64,000 bases of DNA from Tullyiplasma multilocale ATCC 49900 (GTDB taxonomy: Bacteria; Bacillota_I; Bacilli_A; Mycoplasmatales; Mycoplasmataceae), in the NCBI RefSeq assembly GCF_000483165.1, contig NZ_AXXW01000005.1, positions 220,264-284,263 on the forward strand, in the 5' to 3' direction. The notes beneath the pieces were generated by a model. That model worked only from the letters and a program-made list of their open reading frames with translations. It ran no database searches and was not told where the DNA came from. Position 1 is the stretch's first letter. Each line of letters starts with the position of its first letter. Below are positions 42,815-53,138 of this stretch, in pieces. The position numbers and the translations under genes are program-made.

Positions 42815-43608
42815 TTAGATCACTACCTTTTGTTCTTTTTTGCCATCTTGAAATATTGATAATTTTTTTTAAATCAATATTGTCTCTGGAGCTTGATACG
42901 CTCTCATGATATATATTTCTTAAGTTATCTTTAGTTTTGTCATAATTGGTATCGCAAACAACATGTCCTTTGTTGTTTTTTTTTATCCAATATGATAACC
43001 CTTGTTATAATCGTTGAAAGTTCATCAATATTATGTGATGTTATTACGATAGTTTTTTTATATTCTGATGACAAAAATAGAATTAAATTGAGAAATTCCA
43101 TACGCGACTTCACGTCCATATTAGAAGTCGGCTCATCAAAAAAAATTATGTCAGGTTGGGTTATCAATACTGCGTATAACATAGCTCTCTTTTGCATTCC
43201 AGCAGAAAGTTCAGAATACGAGTTATTTATATTTGCACTTAGATTTAATGAATCCAAAAGCTCGAGTGATAATTCATCAATCAAATCATTTTCAACACCC
43301 TTCAATTTAGCAGCATACTTGGCATATTCAATAATATTCATATTTTGGGGAAATTCATTGTGATCAGGGAAGAATGCAATATTTGCCAAGGATTTTCTGC
43401 CACATAAAATTTCTCCGTCTATTCGAATCTCGCCCTCGTCTTTTAAAAATTCATCGAAAATCAACTTGATTACAGTTGTCTTTCCTACCCCATTATCGCC
43501 CAGCAAACCAACTATTTCACCGGGGCATATTATAAAGTTGACATCTTCAATGCCGGTACCATTGTGGAACTCCTTAGAAAGATTTTTAACAGATAAAAAT
43601 TCATTCAT
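42807..43608 (-). pseudogene. ABC transporter ATP-binding protein, system B, frameshifted in a poly-A tract
   Basis: Walker A LGDNGVGKTT, signature LSAGMQKR, Walker B IIFFDEPTSNMD and ITSHN are intact. After IILDKK the frame runs into a tract of nine As (42976-42984 on the plus strand as Ts) and then stops at 42931. With eight As the frame continues as HVVCDTNYDKTKDNLRNIY, matching system A, and ends at 42807 overlapping the permease start. So the last ~55 residues are out of frame, while the ATPase core is complete. The start at 43608 gives MNEFLSVKNLS. It could be a mutation, slippage-based variation, or a sequencing error. Confidence 0.82.
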
Positions 43609-43801
43609 ACCTAGACCCGCTTTCACAAGTTATTATATAGTCGCAACAACACAAATACTTTTGACATAAAACAAAATGCGCAATATAAATGGCATTATAA
43701 GTGTCTACTTATTTTTTTATAGATAACTTTGTAAATGGGAGAAAAAAATTAGAGTTAAAGGCCGAATATTTGGTAAGGTGTAATTGAGGAGGGCTATCTA
43801 T

Positions 43802-44945
43802 ATGAGAAAATTAATAGGTGTATTATCAAGTTTATCGTTAGCTTTTGGTGGTGGATCAGCATTGATTTCTGCAGCTAAAAATAAGCAGTATATTAACATA
43901 GTTTCGGAAGATTTCTATTCGAAAACACATGAAAGAGTAAAGCGCTTGTATGTTGATTCGACAAAAGATGATAAGATACCAGATATATCAAACAGTATTA
44001 ACAGAATTTATAAAAAAGTAAAACGTAATTCTACACACAATTTCAAAAACAATCTATTGACATTGAATACCAAAAATACCTTCGGGGGAAAGGAAAGATT
44101 CTTATCAACTTTTAAGAGTGCACAAATAAATTTTTCTTTGGGTTTCAACTTTTGAAATAGCTTCGCCCGTTGAACCATCCCAACAAAGAAGGATGTCGAC
44201 TTCACTAAATTTGCGTTTGATTTTGATACTTTAAAGAATGAGAAAACACTTTTTAAATTTTTCGGATAAAAACCATGGTGATAATGAAATATTGAAAATG
44301 GCATTAGAAAGCTCATGGGTAAATGACACATTAGAGATTGACCTAGTTATGTCTATACAAGTTAAATGAGCTTGAGGAAGTTTGGTAGAACACGCCGGAC
44401 TATTGGGATATAAAAATGAAAGAATTCAATTCAAATCAGAAAAATATAATACGATTGAAGACACTCAAATAAAGCCATCATTTAGAAATATCACATTCAC
44501 TCAAAATTCCAGAGACGAATTCCATACGGAGAATGATATGGAATTTTGTAAAAACCATCTACGAACATTTTTAAATAAAATACATTTTGACATGAAAAAA
44601 CTAGGTTATAGAAAACTAAGTATTCTTTGAATTTCAGGTATATTCATTGGCAAATATCGTGGCGTTCATAACGGACCCATAGTGGTACCAAATAGGAAAT
44701 TTTTGAATTATAGTCAATTAGATGATTTAAACTGGTCTATTAGAAATGAATCAATTGAAGATACTTCACTTGTTTTGCGACCACACAGAAAGATGAACTA
44801 TGGCGATTACACCGTGATAGCATATTCAAGCGTAGGAAGTAATTATAACTATTTGTGACATCCTGAAAAGAGTCACCAATATGATGGAGGGCTAATTACT
44901 TTTACTATGGAAAATACATGAACATTCAATTATATGTTTCATTAA
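43802..44945 (+). pseudogene. Secreted protein of unknown function, one frameshift
   Basis: About 380 aa if restored. An N-terminal signal peptide (MRKLIGVLSSLSLAFGGG then SALISA) starts the first frame, which stops at 44269. The second frame is open from 44235 to 44945 and reads on naturally (FSDKNHGDNEILKMALESSW...). The shift therefore lies at 44235-44266, a stretch with TTTTT-AAA-TTTTT runs. No known domain is seen; the C-terminal part is rich in aromatic residues and Asn. The start at 43802 has GGAGGGCTAT upstream. It is divergent from ABC system B and lies within the same repeat-bracketed block. Confidence 0.65.
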
Positions 44946-44948
44946 ATA

Positions 44949-44988
44949 GAAAAAAAGACACATCCGCAAAGTGCACTTGTGTCTTTTT
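44949..44988. terminator. Bidirectional terminator after the secreted-protein gene
   Basis: AAAAAAGACACA/TGTGTCTTTTTT stem with a 15-base loop, between convergent genes. Confidence 0.85.
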
Positions 44989-44990
44989 TC

Positions 44991-45014
44991 TATGAAAGGT
45001 TTTTTTGTTATTTA
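44991..45014. repeat. 24-bp direct repeat, right copy
   Basis: Identical to 40536-40559. Here the left half of the terminator hairpin (AACC) is missing, so this copy alone cannot terminate the MATE gene, as expected if the block was inserted into the original terminator. Confidence 0.8.
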
Positions 45015-46975
45015 TTCAATTCTCAAATTAAATTATCTAAGTGTTCCTGATTTTCCACACTAGGATCTTTTTGAACTAAGTATTTAGCATAACTAATTTT
45101 AAGTGTTATTGGCTCTTCAGCTTTAGTAAACTTATTAGCATCTTTTGTACGTTTATAATACGCGTATATTAAAGGTATTATGAGCATTGCAACTATTAAG
45201 TCTGTTAACCCAATCATTAGGAAGTATCATAATGGATTTTGAGTTTTAATCGCTAATAGATATCCTATTCCCACCAAAGGTAAGAAAACAGTTAATGATC
45301 TAAGTGAAGAAGTTCAAGTAGCAATAAGTGTTTTCTTTGTTCCTTGGAATAATGATAAAGAAATATAAGTAAATCCAGCAAGTGGATAAGTTATAAAGTA
45401 AATTATTAAGTATCAGTAGAATGTTGATCCATAAGCAATTCCAGCATCTGGGAATTCAAATAACTGCAACATACTTGGACCCGCACTAATAATTAAGGCT
45501 AATATGAATAACATTCATACAAACATTAATAGGAATGATTTCTTAACAATATCAGTAATTCTAATGTTGTTTTTAGCTCCATAGTTAAAGGCTACAATTG
45601 TTCTTGTACCTTGGTTAAGTCCAATACATGCAGATAAAATGAATTCATTTCACGGAGTTAATGAAGACAAGAATCTTTGTGTAATTGAAATTCCACCCTC
45701 TTTTGCTAATTCTCCCGGAATTGATTCTGGGACAGGTAAATGAATAACCACAGCAGTTGATACATAAACGTTAATAAAAATTGCAAAATACATAATGAAA
45801 TTTGGTAAACCAGCTTTCAATGAATATGTATAGTTGTGAATATGTAATTTATACAAGTGTTCGAATCTAAATTTAGAGTAAGAAACCTTACTTTTAAACA
45901 TAACGATTAATGAATATATTAATTGGTATAGATAAGCAGCAACCGTTCCCATTTGAGCACCAGTTAGTTCCATTCCTAAATAATGCATTAACACAATTGA
46001 AACAACTAACTTAACACCAAGTGATGAAATTGTCATGATCATGATGTGGATCATTTTCCCTTCACTTCGTAACATATTCATACAGAAGTTTGCAACAAAT
46101 AAAATTGATAAACCATAAATTAATGGTTCAACATCTTTTCATGCCAATTCCTCAACAATTAAGTTTCTGTCAGAACCCATTTGAGAAGAAATTAAAGCTT
46201 GTCCTCAAGGTCTAAAAGAAACTGTGAAAAGTAACATCGCAATAATAATTGACATTAATAATGAGAATGTTAATCCATTACCTGAAATTTCAGCTAATTT
46301 TTTACGATTCCCCTTACCAAATTCCATCGCATAGTGCATTCCAGCCCCAATCGCCATAATTTGGTTGAATGAATAAACAAGGTTATATGATTGAGTCGTA
46401 TATTGAGTCGTGATGTTAATATAACCCTTCATCATGTGTTCATTAATTTGAATATTTAACCCTAGATTCTCTACTCAACTTAATAATTGACCGGTGTTGT
46501 TGGGATTTGAAATGATTTGAGAAATAAAATCATCTCAGTGAGTACCAAATGAATTCTTCTCAAACAACCCAGCTACCATTTCTTCTATTTGGATTGGAGT
46601 TACACTGCCACCATTCAGGTCATATAGATTTTGTAATGAACCCAATAAGACACTATTTTGACCATTACCACTTCCATCAATCATCATAGTGATATATTTT
46701 CAATTGGCCATCGCATGTTCAGTTGCAAATTCAAGTGATAATGATTTATCTAAAATGTTGTATAGACCCTGAACTAACATTAAAACAACTGTTGGCAAAC
46801 AAAAGAAGAAGATTGCTTTTCAAGCATTAGAGTAACGTAACATAACTTCTCTATTGGTCATAATCGCAATATCTTCAGCTGTTACTTTATTCGTTGCTGA
46901 ATCATTATTATTGTTAACGACTTTATTACCTTTATCTTGAAATAATCATCTTCAGAATTTATTATTAGTATTCAT
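45008..46975 (-). CDS. MATE-family efflux transporter
   Basis: A 655-aa polytopic protein, longer than the usual ~450 aa. After a 60-residue cytoplasmic N-terminus, helix 1 (AIFFFCLPTVVLMLVQGLYNILD) is typical of MATE. A ~110-residue hydrophilic insert rich in Asn follows before the next helices (YNLVYSFNQIMAIGAGMHYAMEFGKGNR, with the family's small-residue pattern and G-x-G-N). The second half has WNEFILSACIGLNQGTRTIVAFNYGA. MATE proteins export drugs or metabolites with Na+ or H+. The long loop is common in mollicute members. The stop lies in the 24-bp repeat. Confidence 0.9.
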
Positions 46976-47033
46976 ATTTTCTCCCTTCTTTTTTATTAAT
47001 ATTTAATATAATCATTTACTTATTATATATCTT

Positions 47034-47061
47034 TTGAAAACAAGTTTTATTGATATATAAT
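47034..47061 (+). promoter_or_regulatory. Promoter of the ABC-F gene
   Basis: TTGAAA (47034-47039), 16 bases, TATAAT (47056-47061): the best sigma-70-type promoter in the window. Confidence 0.75.
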
Positions 47062-47071
47062 TATTCTTATG

Positions 47072-47095
47072 AAAACATCATATATTTGATGTTTG
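47072..47095 (+). promoter_or_regulatory. Leader hairpin ahead of the ABC-F gene
   Basis: AAACATCA/TGATGTTT-type stem just after the predicted transcription start and ~10 bases before the Shine-Dalgarno region. No T run, so not a terminator by itself. Confidence 0.5.
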
Positions 47096-47124
47096 TTTAC
47101 TTTAAGTATTAGGAGGGAACTAAG

Positions 47125-48663
47125 ATGAGTGTTATCGCAATCGAAGGATTATCACATCAAAATGGTGGTAAAAAATTATATGTAGATTCAAATTTAAGAA
47201 TCAATAAGGGTGAGCACGTAGCTCTATTAGGAGCAAACGGAACTGGTAAAACTACTTTACTAAATATTATTGCTGGGAAAATTACTCCAGATAATGGAGT
47301 TGTTGAATTACACCCAAGATCAAAAATGGGTTATTTAGATCAACACCAGGAAGTTGATATGTCAGTAACAGTTGATGCATATCTAAAAGATACTTTTAGA
47401 GAACTATACGACATGGAAGCTCAAATTGGGAAAATCTATGAAGATATGGCTATTGAATATAAAGAAGATGACTTAGTTAAAGCCTTAGCTATGCAAGAAG
47501 AATTATCAATTAAAGGGTTTGACACAATTGAAAAACAAATCGGGAACTTAGTTTCTGGTTTAGGGATCAGTTTAGAAAATATGCCTAAAAAATTAGGAGA
47601 ATTATCTGGTGGTCAAAGAGGAAAAGTTTTATTAGCTAAACTTCTACTAAAAAATGATGATTTCATCTTACTTGATGAGCCAACAAACTTCTTAGACGTT
47701 GAACAAGTTGAATGATTAGCAAAATTCTTACAACAATATGAAAACGCTTTCTTAGTCGTTTCTCACGATAGTGACTTTATTAATAAAACAGTTAATGTAA
47801 TTTATGCAATTGAAAACCTAACAGTTAATCGTTATGTTGGTAACTATGATAAATATTTAGAGTTATCAGAACTACGTGCCGAACAATATGATAAAGCTCG
47901 TGAATCTCAACAACAAACAATTGCCAAATTAAAAGATTACGTTGCTAGAAACGCCGCACGTGCTTCAACTGCTAAATCTGCTCAATCACGTCAAAAACAA
48001 TTAGATAAAATGGATGTTATGGGTGAACGTCACTCATTGGCAAAACCAAAAATGCAATTCAAATATAAAAGACCTAATTCAGCTGTTATTGTTAAAGCTG
48101 AAAAGTTAAGTATTGGTTATGATTTTGCATTAGTTGATCCATTAACATTTGAATTACGTGAAGGACAAAAATGTATCGTTAAAGGATACAACGGAATTGG
48201 TAAAACAACTTTCTTAAAAACAGTTGCAAGTGAAATCAAACCAGTTGATGGTGACGTTTTAGTTGGAAATGGAGTTGAAACAAACTTCTTCCACCAAGTT
48301 GAAGATTTCTCAGATACTGAAACACCAATTTCATACTTAATGGGAAGATTCCCAAAAATGCTTGAAGGTGAAGTTAGAGCTACAATTGGTAAATTTGGAG
48401 TTAAATCTGAATTAATGATGAACCCTATGAAATTACTTTCAGGGGGAGAACAAACTAAAGTTAGATTAGCCGCTTTAAGTTTAGAACCCGCAAGTTTACT
48501 AATTCTAGATGAACCTACAAACCACATCGATGTTTTAGCGAAAGACGCTTTATTAGAAGCTATCCAAGCTTTCGAGGGTACTGTATTGATTACAACTCAC
48601 GATATCAACTTTGAAACAAACTGAGCTGATAAAGTATTAGACTTTGAAGACTTAGTCGACTAA
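47125..48663 (+). CDS. ABC-F family ATPase (ribosome-associated)
   Basis: A 512-aa soluble protein with two ABC domains and no membrane helix. Domain 1: GANGTGKTT, LSGGQRGK, ILLDEPTNFLD. The charged linker covers residues ~240-300 (AEQYDKARESQQQTIAKLKDY). Domain 2: GYNGIGKTT, LSGGEQTK, LILDEPTNHID. ABC-F proteins act in the ribosomal E site in translation control or antibiotic protection; the linker is short, as in the YbiT-like housekeeping group rather than long-linker resistance proteins. Start 47125 has AGGAGGG seven bases upstream. Followed by a terminator. Confidence 0.95.
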
Positions 48664-48666
48664 TTA

Positions 48667-48702
48667 AAAATCCGAATGAGTAATCATTCGGATTTTCTTT
48701 TT
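48667..48702. terminator. Bidirectional terminator (ABC-F / NAD(P)-binding protein)
   Basis: Perfect 13-bp stem AAAATCCGAATGA/TCATTCGGATTTT between convergent genes. Confidence 0.9.
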
Positions 48703-49340
48703 TAATTACTTACAATTGTGAATCTCTTATTCATGAAATTATTATTTTCAACTTCATTAATTATAGCGATAGCTGCATCAGAATAAGTTGCATAGCTTTC
48801 CCCATTATCATTTACAAATAAGTTATCTTGTCCTAAAACAAAGTTTCCTGTACCTTGTGTTTCTGCATCAAAAACAGCAGCTGGACTAAAGTATGATCAT
48901 TTTACATTATCAACTTTGATAATTTCCTCATATGCTTCCCCTTCGATGAATGCTAAATCATAGTATTCAGCTGGGAAATTAGGTTGGTCTACTAATCTCA
49001 TAGTTTTCGCTTCATCAACAAATAGTGTTCCAGCCCCTCCAACAACTAATAATCTTACATTAGTATCAGCTAATATATTAGTTAGGTGTTTTAAACTAGT
49101 TTTGTGTTGTTCTAATTTAGTTGGATCAAACATCCCAAAAGCATCAATAACTACATCTGCCTGAATTAAATCTTCTGTTGTTAAATCAAATAAGTCTTTT
49201 CTAAATTCAAGAACTTTCCCACCTTGTGTATCTTTAAGTTCTTTTCTAACTACACCAGTAACTTGGTGTCCGCGTTTCACAGCTTCTTTTGCCAAAAGGC
49301 TTCCTGAGCGACCGTTCGCTCCAATAATAAATATTTTCAT
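48702..49340 (-). CDS. NAD(P)-binding Rossmann protein (NmrA/YhfK-like)
   Basis: A 212-aa atypical SDR. MKIFIIGANGRSGSLLAKEA is a GxxGxxG dinucleotide-binding start with a basic residue typical of NADPH binding; VRLLVVGGAGTLFV is the second conserved segment. It lacks the YxxxK catalytic pair of classical SDRs, as do NmrA/BLVRB-like reductases. It is divergently transcribed from an HxlR regulator with palindromes between them, the usual arrangement for redox-responsive pairs, so it is probably a member of that regulon. Confidence 0.88.
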
Positions 49341-49393
49341 AATGTATCTCCTCTGATAGTTTTTTAACTATACACATATCATAAGATTTAAGG

Positions 49394-49433
49394 TATACTT
49401 TGTAAAGTAAGCACTTAAAAGTGCTATACTTAC
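49394..49433. promoter_or_regulatory. Operator region between the NAD(P)-binding protein and HxlR genes
   Basis: Two abutting palindromes, TACTTTGTAAAGTA (49396-49409) and AGCACTTAAAAGTGCT (49410-49425), within the 116-base divergent gap and among TATACT boxes. Confidence 0.6.
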
Positions 49434-49456
49434 CAAAAAGATACTATGGAGGTTTT

Positions 49457-49780
49457 ATGCCAATAAATTATGAAAATATTTGTCCTGTGGACTTAACATT
49501 AAGCGTTGTAGGGAATAAATGAGCCTTCCTAATCATAAGAAATCTACTAAATGGCACTCAAAGGTTCGGGGAATTAAAAAAAGGTTTGGACGGAATTTCT
49601 CAAAAAGTTCTGACAGCAAATCTTAAGAAACTTGAAGAAAATGGCTTAGTTTCAAGAAAGGTTTATCCAGTTGTACCCCCCAAAGTTGAGTATTCTTTAA
49701 CAACTCTAGGTTATACACTAAAACCAGTCATGGACTCATTGCGTATTTGGGGAGAAACATTTCAAACAATCGCTAATTAA
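49457..49780 (+). CDS. HxlR-family transcriptional regulator
   Basis: A 107-aa winged-helix regulator. CPVDLTLSVVGNKWAFLIIR is the HxlR opening with its conserved N-terminal Cys, the redox-sensing residue in HypR-like members. RFGELKKGLDGISQKVLTAN and LKKLEENGLVSRKVYP are the recognition and wing segments. The start at 49457 has GGAGG seven bases upstream. It is divergent from the Rossmann reductase gene and probably controls both through the palindromes in between. Confidence 0.95.
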
Positions 49781-49782
49781 TA

Positions 49783-49806
49783 AAACAACTTATGTTGTTT
49801 TTTTTA
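49783..49806 (+). terminator. Terminator of the HxlR gene
   Basis: AAACAAC/GTTGTTT hairpin followed by eight Ts. Confidence 0.85.
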
Positions 49807-49852
49807 TGGTTTTTATTTTGATACAATTAAAATTGACTTGAAAGGAGTAAGT

Positions 49853-50563
49853 ATGAATAAATTTTGGATTATTTTCGGTTCCCTTGGACTGGTAACCGGG
49901 GTCGCTGGTGGTGTTACAGCAACAGTCATAGCTATTGATTCTAAGAATAAGAACCCTCAGGAAACTCTTCCTGAGATACCGACCGTTCCAAATTTTGTAC
50001 AACACTTACCAAAACAACTTTCTATTCCTTTTAATGATAATTTTTATATTAACAAAGAGTTGGAATCTATATTAGATAGTTTCCAAATTCCGTATCTGAT
50101 AACTTCTACAAATTTAATTAGTCAAGCCAAAGCACTTGATGTTGATCAATACCTTTTTGAAGTTGAAGAAATCACAAATGATACTCCATCTGTTGTTGAA
50201 AGAAAGTTAGTTGTTACTCAACATAGTTCTCAGGAAAGAAACGGCGAAATTGTTTTTATCGATAATGGATATAAAGCAAACCTGACCGTTACAATTTCTA
50301 CCGGGGATCCCTTAGATGTCCTTTTAGAAGATTTAAATTGAGATGATAAGGTGTTTGAGGATGGCACTACAGCTGAACAAATTACCACAATCGTAAATTC
50401 AGAACTTACTGACTTTCTTTCAAAAGAATTACTATCTAATATAACAATAGTTGTTCATATGCCTCAAGATACAGAAAGTGGTTTTGCTCTAATAGCTCCC
50501 ATCAACAATTCAGAAATTGTCTCAGGGTTAAAAATCCTTTCTTTCCGAATCTTAAGAAATTAA
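49853..50563 (+). CDS. Secreted or membrane-anchored protein of unknown function
   Basis: A 236-aa protein with an N-terminal hydrophobic segment (FWIIFGSLGLVTGVAGGVTA then TVIAI) and no lipobox, followed by a hydrophilic extracytoplasmic region. In that region two halves appear similar in style (IxNKELESILDSF and IVNSELTDFLSKELLSN, each near LTVTI/ITIVV strands), reminiscent of repeated small surface domains of mollicutes, but no family is recognised. The start at 49853 has AGGAG six bases upstream; the ATG 15 bases earlier does not. Confidence 0.7.
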
Positions 50564-50590
50564 AAAAAACACCCGAGGGTGTTTTTTATT
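50564..50590. terminator. Bidirectional terminator (secreted protein / RGG protein)
   Basis: AAAACACC/GGGTGTTTT-type stem with A and T runs on both sides. Confidence 0.88.
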
Positions 50591-50596
50591 ATTAAA

Positions 50597-51232
50597 TTAT
50601 TCAGCTTCTTCAGCAATTACTTCCATAATCACTTCTTCGATAACATCTATAATTGGAGTTTCGTTTACTTCAATAATTTCAACTACTGGAGTTTCTCCTT
50701 TAATTAATAATGTTAATGCTGCAACTTGTTTTTCTAGAGCTTCAATTCTATCTCCAAAACTTGGTCCATCACGACGAGGTGCACGATCTCCACCGAATGA
50801 TTTACCACCACCACGGTTTTGTCCGAATCCACCACGTGATCCACCACGGTCTCCACCGAAGCTTCTTCCGCCACGGTCTCCACCACGATTATCTCTATCT
50901 CCAAATGATCTACCTCCGCGGTCTCCACCACGGTCACGGTCTCCACCACCACGGTTATCTCTGTCTCCAAAGCTTCTTCCGCCACGGTCTCCACCACGGT
51001 TATCTCTGTCTCCAAAGCTTCTTCCGCCACGGTCTCCACCACGGTTATCTCTGTCTCCGAATGATCTACCACCACGGTCTCCACCACGGTTGTCTCTATC
51101 TCCAAAACTTCTTGATCCTCTATCTGATCCTCTGTTGTCTCTGTCTCCGAAGCTTCTTTCGCTACGGTTATCTCTGTCTCCACGGTTGTTATCGCGTGAT
51201 TCATATCCTCTATCTGAGTTACGTTTTTCCAT
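50597..51232 (-). CDS. RGG-repeat, low-complexity putative RNA-binding protein
   Basis: A 211-aa protein in three parts. Residues 1-25 are Arg/Asp/Asn-rich. Residues 26-122 are six tandem copies of [15 protein letters not shown] (one with a seven-residue insert), leading into more RGG boxes ([17 protein letters not shown]). Residues ~160-178 form a helix ([19 protein letters not shown]), and the tail is acidic and hydrophobic ([18 protein letters not shown]). RGG boxes bind RNA and promote condensates in eukaryotes, and occur as tails of some bacterial RNA helicases; here there is no catalytic domain. The helix may mediate oligomers. The antisense frame at 50710-51243 is an artefact of the repeats. 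Confidence 0.8.
   Translation of the reverse strand: MEKRNSDRGYESRDNNRGDRDNRSERSFGDRDNRGSDRGSRSFGDRDNRGGDRGGRSFGDRDNRGGDRGGRSFGDRDNRGGDRGGRSFGDRDNRGGGDRDRGGDRGGRSFGDRDNRGGDRGGRSFGGDRGGSRGGFGQNRGGGKSFGGDRAPRRDGPSFGDRIEALEKQVAALTLLIKGETPVVEIIEVNETPIIDVIEEVIMEVIAEEAE
50867..51157 (-). repeat. Six tandem 45-bp repeats coding RGG units
   Basis: In-frame repeats inside the RGG gene. Neighbouring units are nearly identical at DNA level, so copy number may vary between strains. Confidence 0.85.
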
Positions 51233-51431
51233 ATTTCTCCTAATGGATTACTCTTCATCGTCCTTATAATTAATTTTCACTTTAATTAATTAGCTAATTA
51301 CTTAATCCTATATTTCTTTCAAGACTTATAAACTTCATAATGCTAATTTATATACGTTTTCTAATATCTCTTATGTAATTGTATATGGTATTTACGTTAA
51401 AAGGGGATTTATTTATAAATAAAAAATCAAG

Positions 51432-52178
51432 CTATCTAATCATCACGTTTTTCTTGAATATATAGCTACCCAAAAAGCAACTTAAATAGTCCATCATTAC
51501 GAAGAATGACCATCCCGCAAGTAAAGCCGCAAAACCAAAGCCAAGTGATCCGGCTCAACCGATTGTATCGGGAGATAAAAACGGATATGGAAAACTTTCA
51601 TTTATAAGTTTTTCACTATTTTCCGAACCATATGTGTGAGCCACATATCTATATAAGATAAAAGTTATGTAAAACATTACAAATAAAACTATCTTTCAAG
51701 ACTTATAATATAAATTCATATACCCGAATTTTCTGGGTGTATTTTGAAAGAATAGAAAATACACAATTACCATAATAGGAACAACATAATGTCCAATTAT
51801 TGTTTTAATTATTGCAGCAAATGAACTAGCTCCCAAACTGTGACCAGTTATCAGAGAAATGGAATAAGTTAGCATAAGCGCAATGGAAAGCGCAGAAGCC
51901 ATTATCTCAAGACTTTGATCATTGGTTGTTAAATATTTTCTTATTGTAATTAATTTGTAAAGGCTATAAAAAATCAAATAATATGAAGCTCAATTTGTAA
52001 AATAGCCTATATCTTCGAGAATTATATAATCAAAATTGCCTTGCTTATTAATAATGCCTTCAATTATTCTGGCATTTAGTCCAATCATTAAAAGCACAAA
52101 CAATGACAATGAATAAATGTATTCAAATCCTTTATCCTTAATTCCTGGTCGTACCTTAAAATAGCTTCATTTCCTCAT
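51432..52178 (-). CDS. Six-helix membrane protein of unknown function
   Basis: A 248-aa protein with six clear hydrophobic helices and short loops, in the general style of YwaF/TIGR02206-type membrane proteins, but this is not certain. ISLITGHSLGASSFAAIIKT and GHYVVPIMVIVYF hold conserved-looking Gly-His pairs inside the membrane. The start at 52178 has GGAGGAAAA immediately upstream. Neighbours give no functional clue. Confidence 0.7.
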
Positions 52179-52294
52179 TTTTCCTCCATCGGTTATTTAG
52201 GTGATAATAACACTTAAAATTACCTTTTCAAAAGAAAAAAGAGACAAAAAAATCTTACTATTTTAGTAAAAAATAATAAGAAATTTGTTTATAT

Positions 52295-53089
52295 TTAGTT
52301 GTTTATAAAGAATAAGTTTTTAGCATTTTCTCTTGTTGCTGAAATAACTTCATTTTGAGAAGTCCCTCTTATTTCAGTAATTTTTTGAACTATTAATGGC
52401 ATAAATTTAGGATGGTTAACTTTTCTTTCAAATGGTCTTGGTGTTGCGTAAGGTGCGTCTGATTCAATCATTAAACTATTTAATGATATGTTTTTGGCAA
52501 TTTCTTGAGCATCCTTATCAAAAGTCACTCTCCCACTTAATGAAATAGATAAACCTTGTTCGATAAACTTCTTAGCCATTTTTCATGTCCCTTCAAATGA
52601 GTGGATAACTCCTTTGGTAACTTTTTGTTCTTTAATTATTTCTAATAAATCATCATAGGCTTCAACAGAACCAGCAATATCCTTAACATGAAACATGATC
52701 GGTAAATTATGTTTCTTAGCTATTTCTATTTGATAAATTAAAGACTCCTTTTGATGTTCTTTGTATTTGTAAGTTCTAGAGTAATCTAAACCGATTTCAC
52801 CGATAGCTACAACTTTAGTTCCATTAGCCATAGCATCTAAAACATCGTGTGCCTCATTTGTGAATAAGTGTGCCTCGTTAGGATGAATACCAATAACTGC
52901 AAATACATTTAAATTTTTTTCAGCTTGGATTAAAGCAACTTTTGAAGATTTAATATCAAACCCCACATTATTAATAATATCAACACCCGCTAGTGCTGCC
53001 TCTTGAACAATTTCCATTGAACTCATATCGTTTTCGATATATACACTATCGTTCAAATGACAATGTATGTCGTAAATTCCTGCTCCCAT
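52295..53089 (-). CDS. TatD-family metal-dependent hydrolase (copy 1)
   Basis: A 264-aa TIM-barrel DNase. YDIHCHLND carries the HxH metal pair, AIGEIGLDYSRTY the Glu, MFHVKD and VIHSFEGT the next His residues, and IESDAPYATP the catalytic Asp. TatD proteins are 3'-5' exonucleases in DNA repair or quality control. A paralogue lies at 56190-56999, on the other side of the Ca2+-type ATPase gene. Start 53089; the frame needs TGA as Trp at FEGTW. Confidence 0.93.
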
Positions 53090-53138
53090 AAATTTTCCTC
53101 TAATCTTCTATATTTAAATTATATTCTTTCATAAAAAA

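Noticed and set aside
44382..44630. Separate small gene inside the secreted-protein region
   Set aside because: It is part of the second frame of the frameshifted gene, cut out by TGA codons that code for Trp.
47069..47125. Small upstream ORF in the ABC-F leader
   Set aside because: It starts practically at the predicted transcript start, has no ribosome-binding site and does not end before the main gene.
50710..51243. Long plus-strand frame of His/Leu-rich protein
   Set aside because: It is the antisense of the RGG repeat gene; its length results from the 45-bp repeat lacking stops in that frame.
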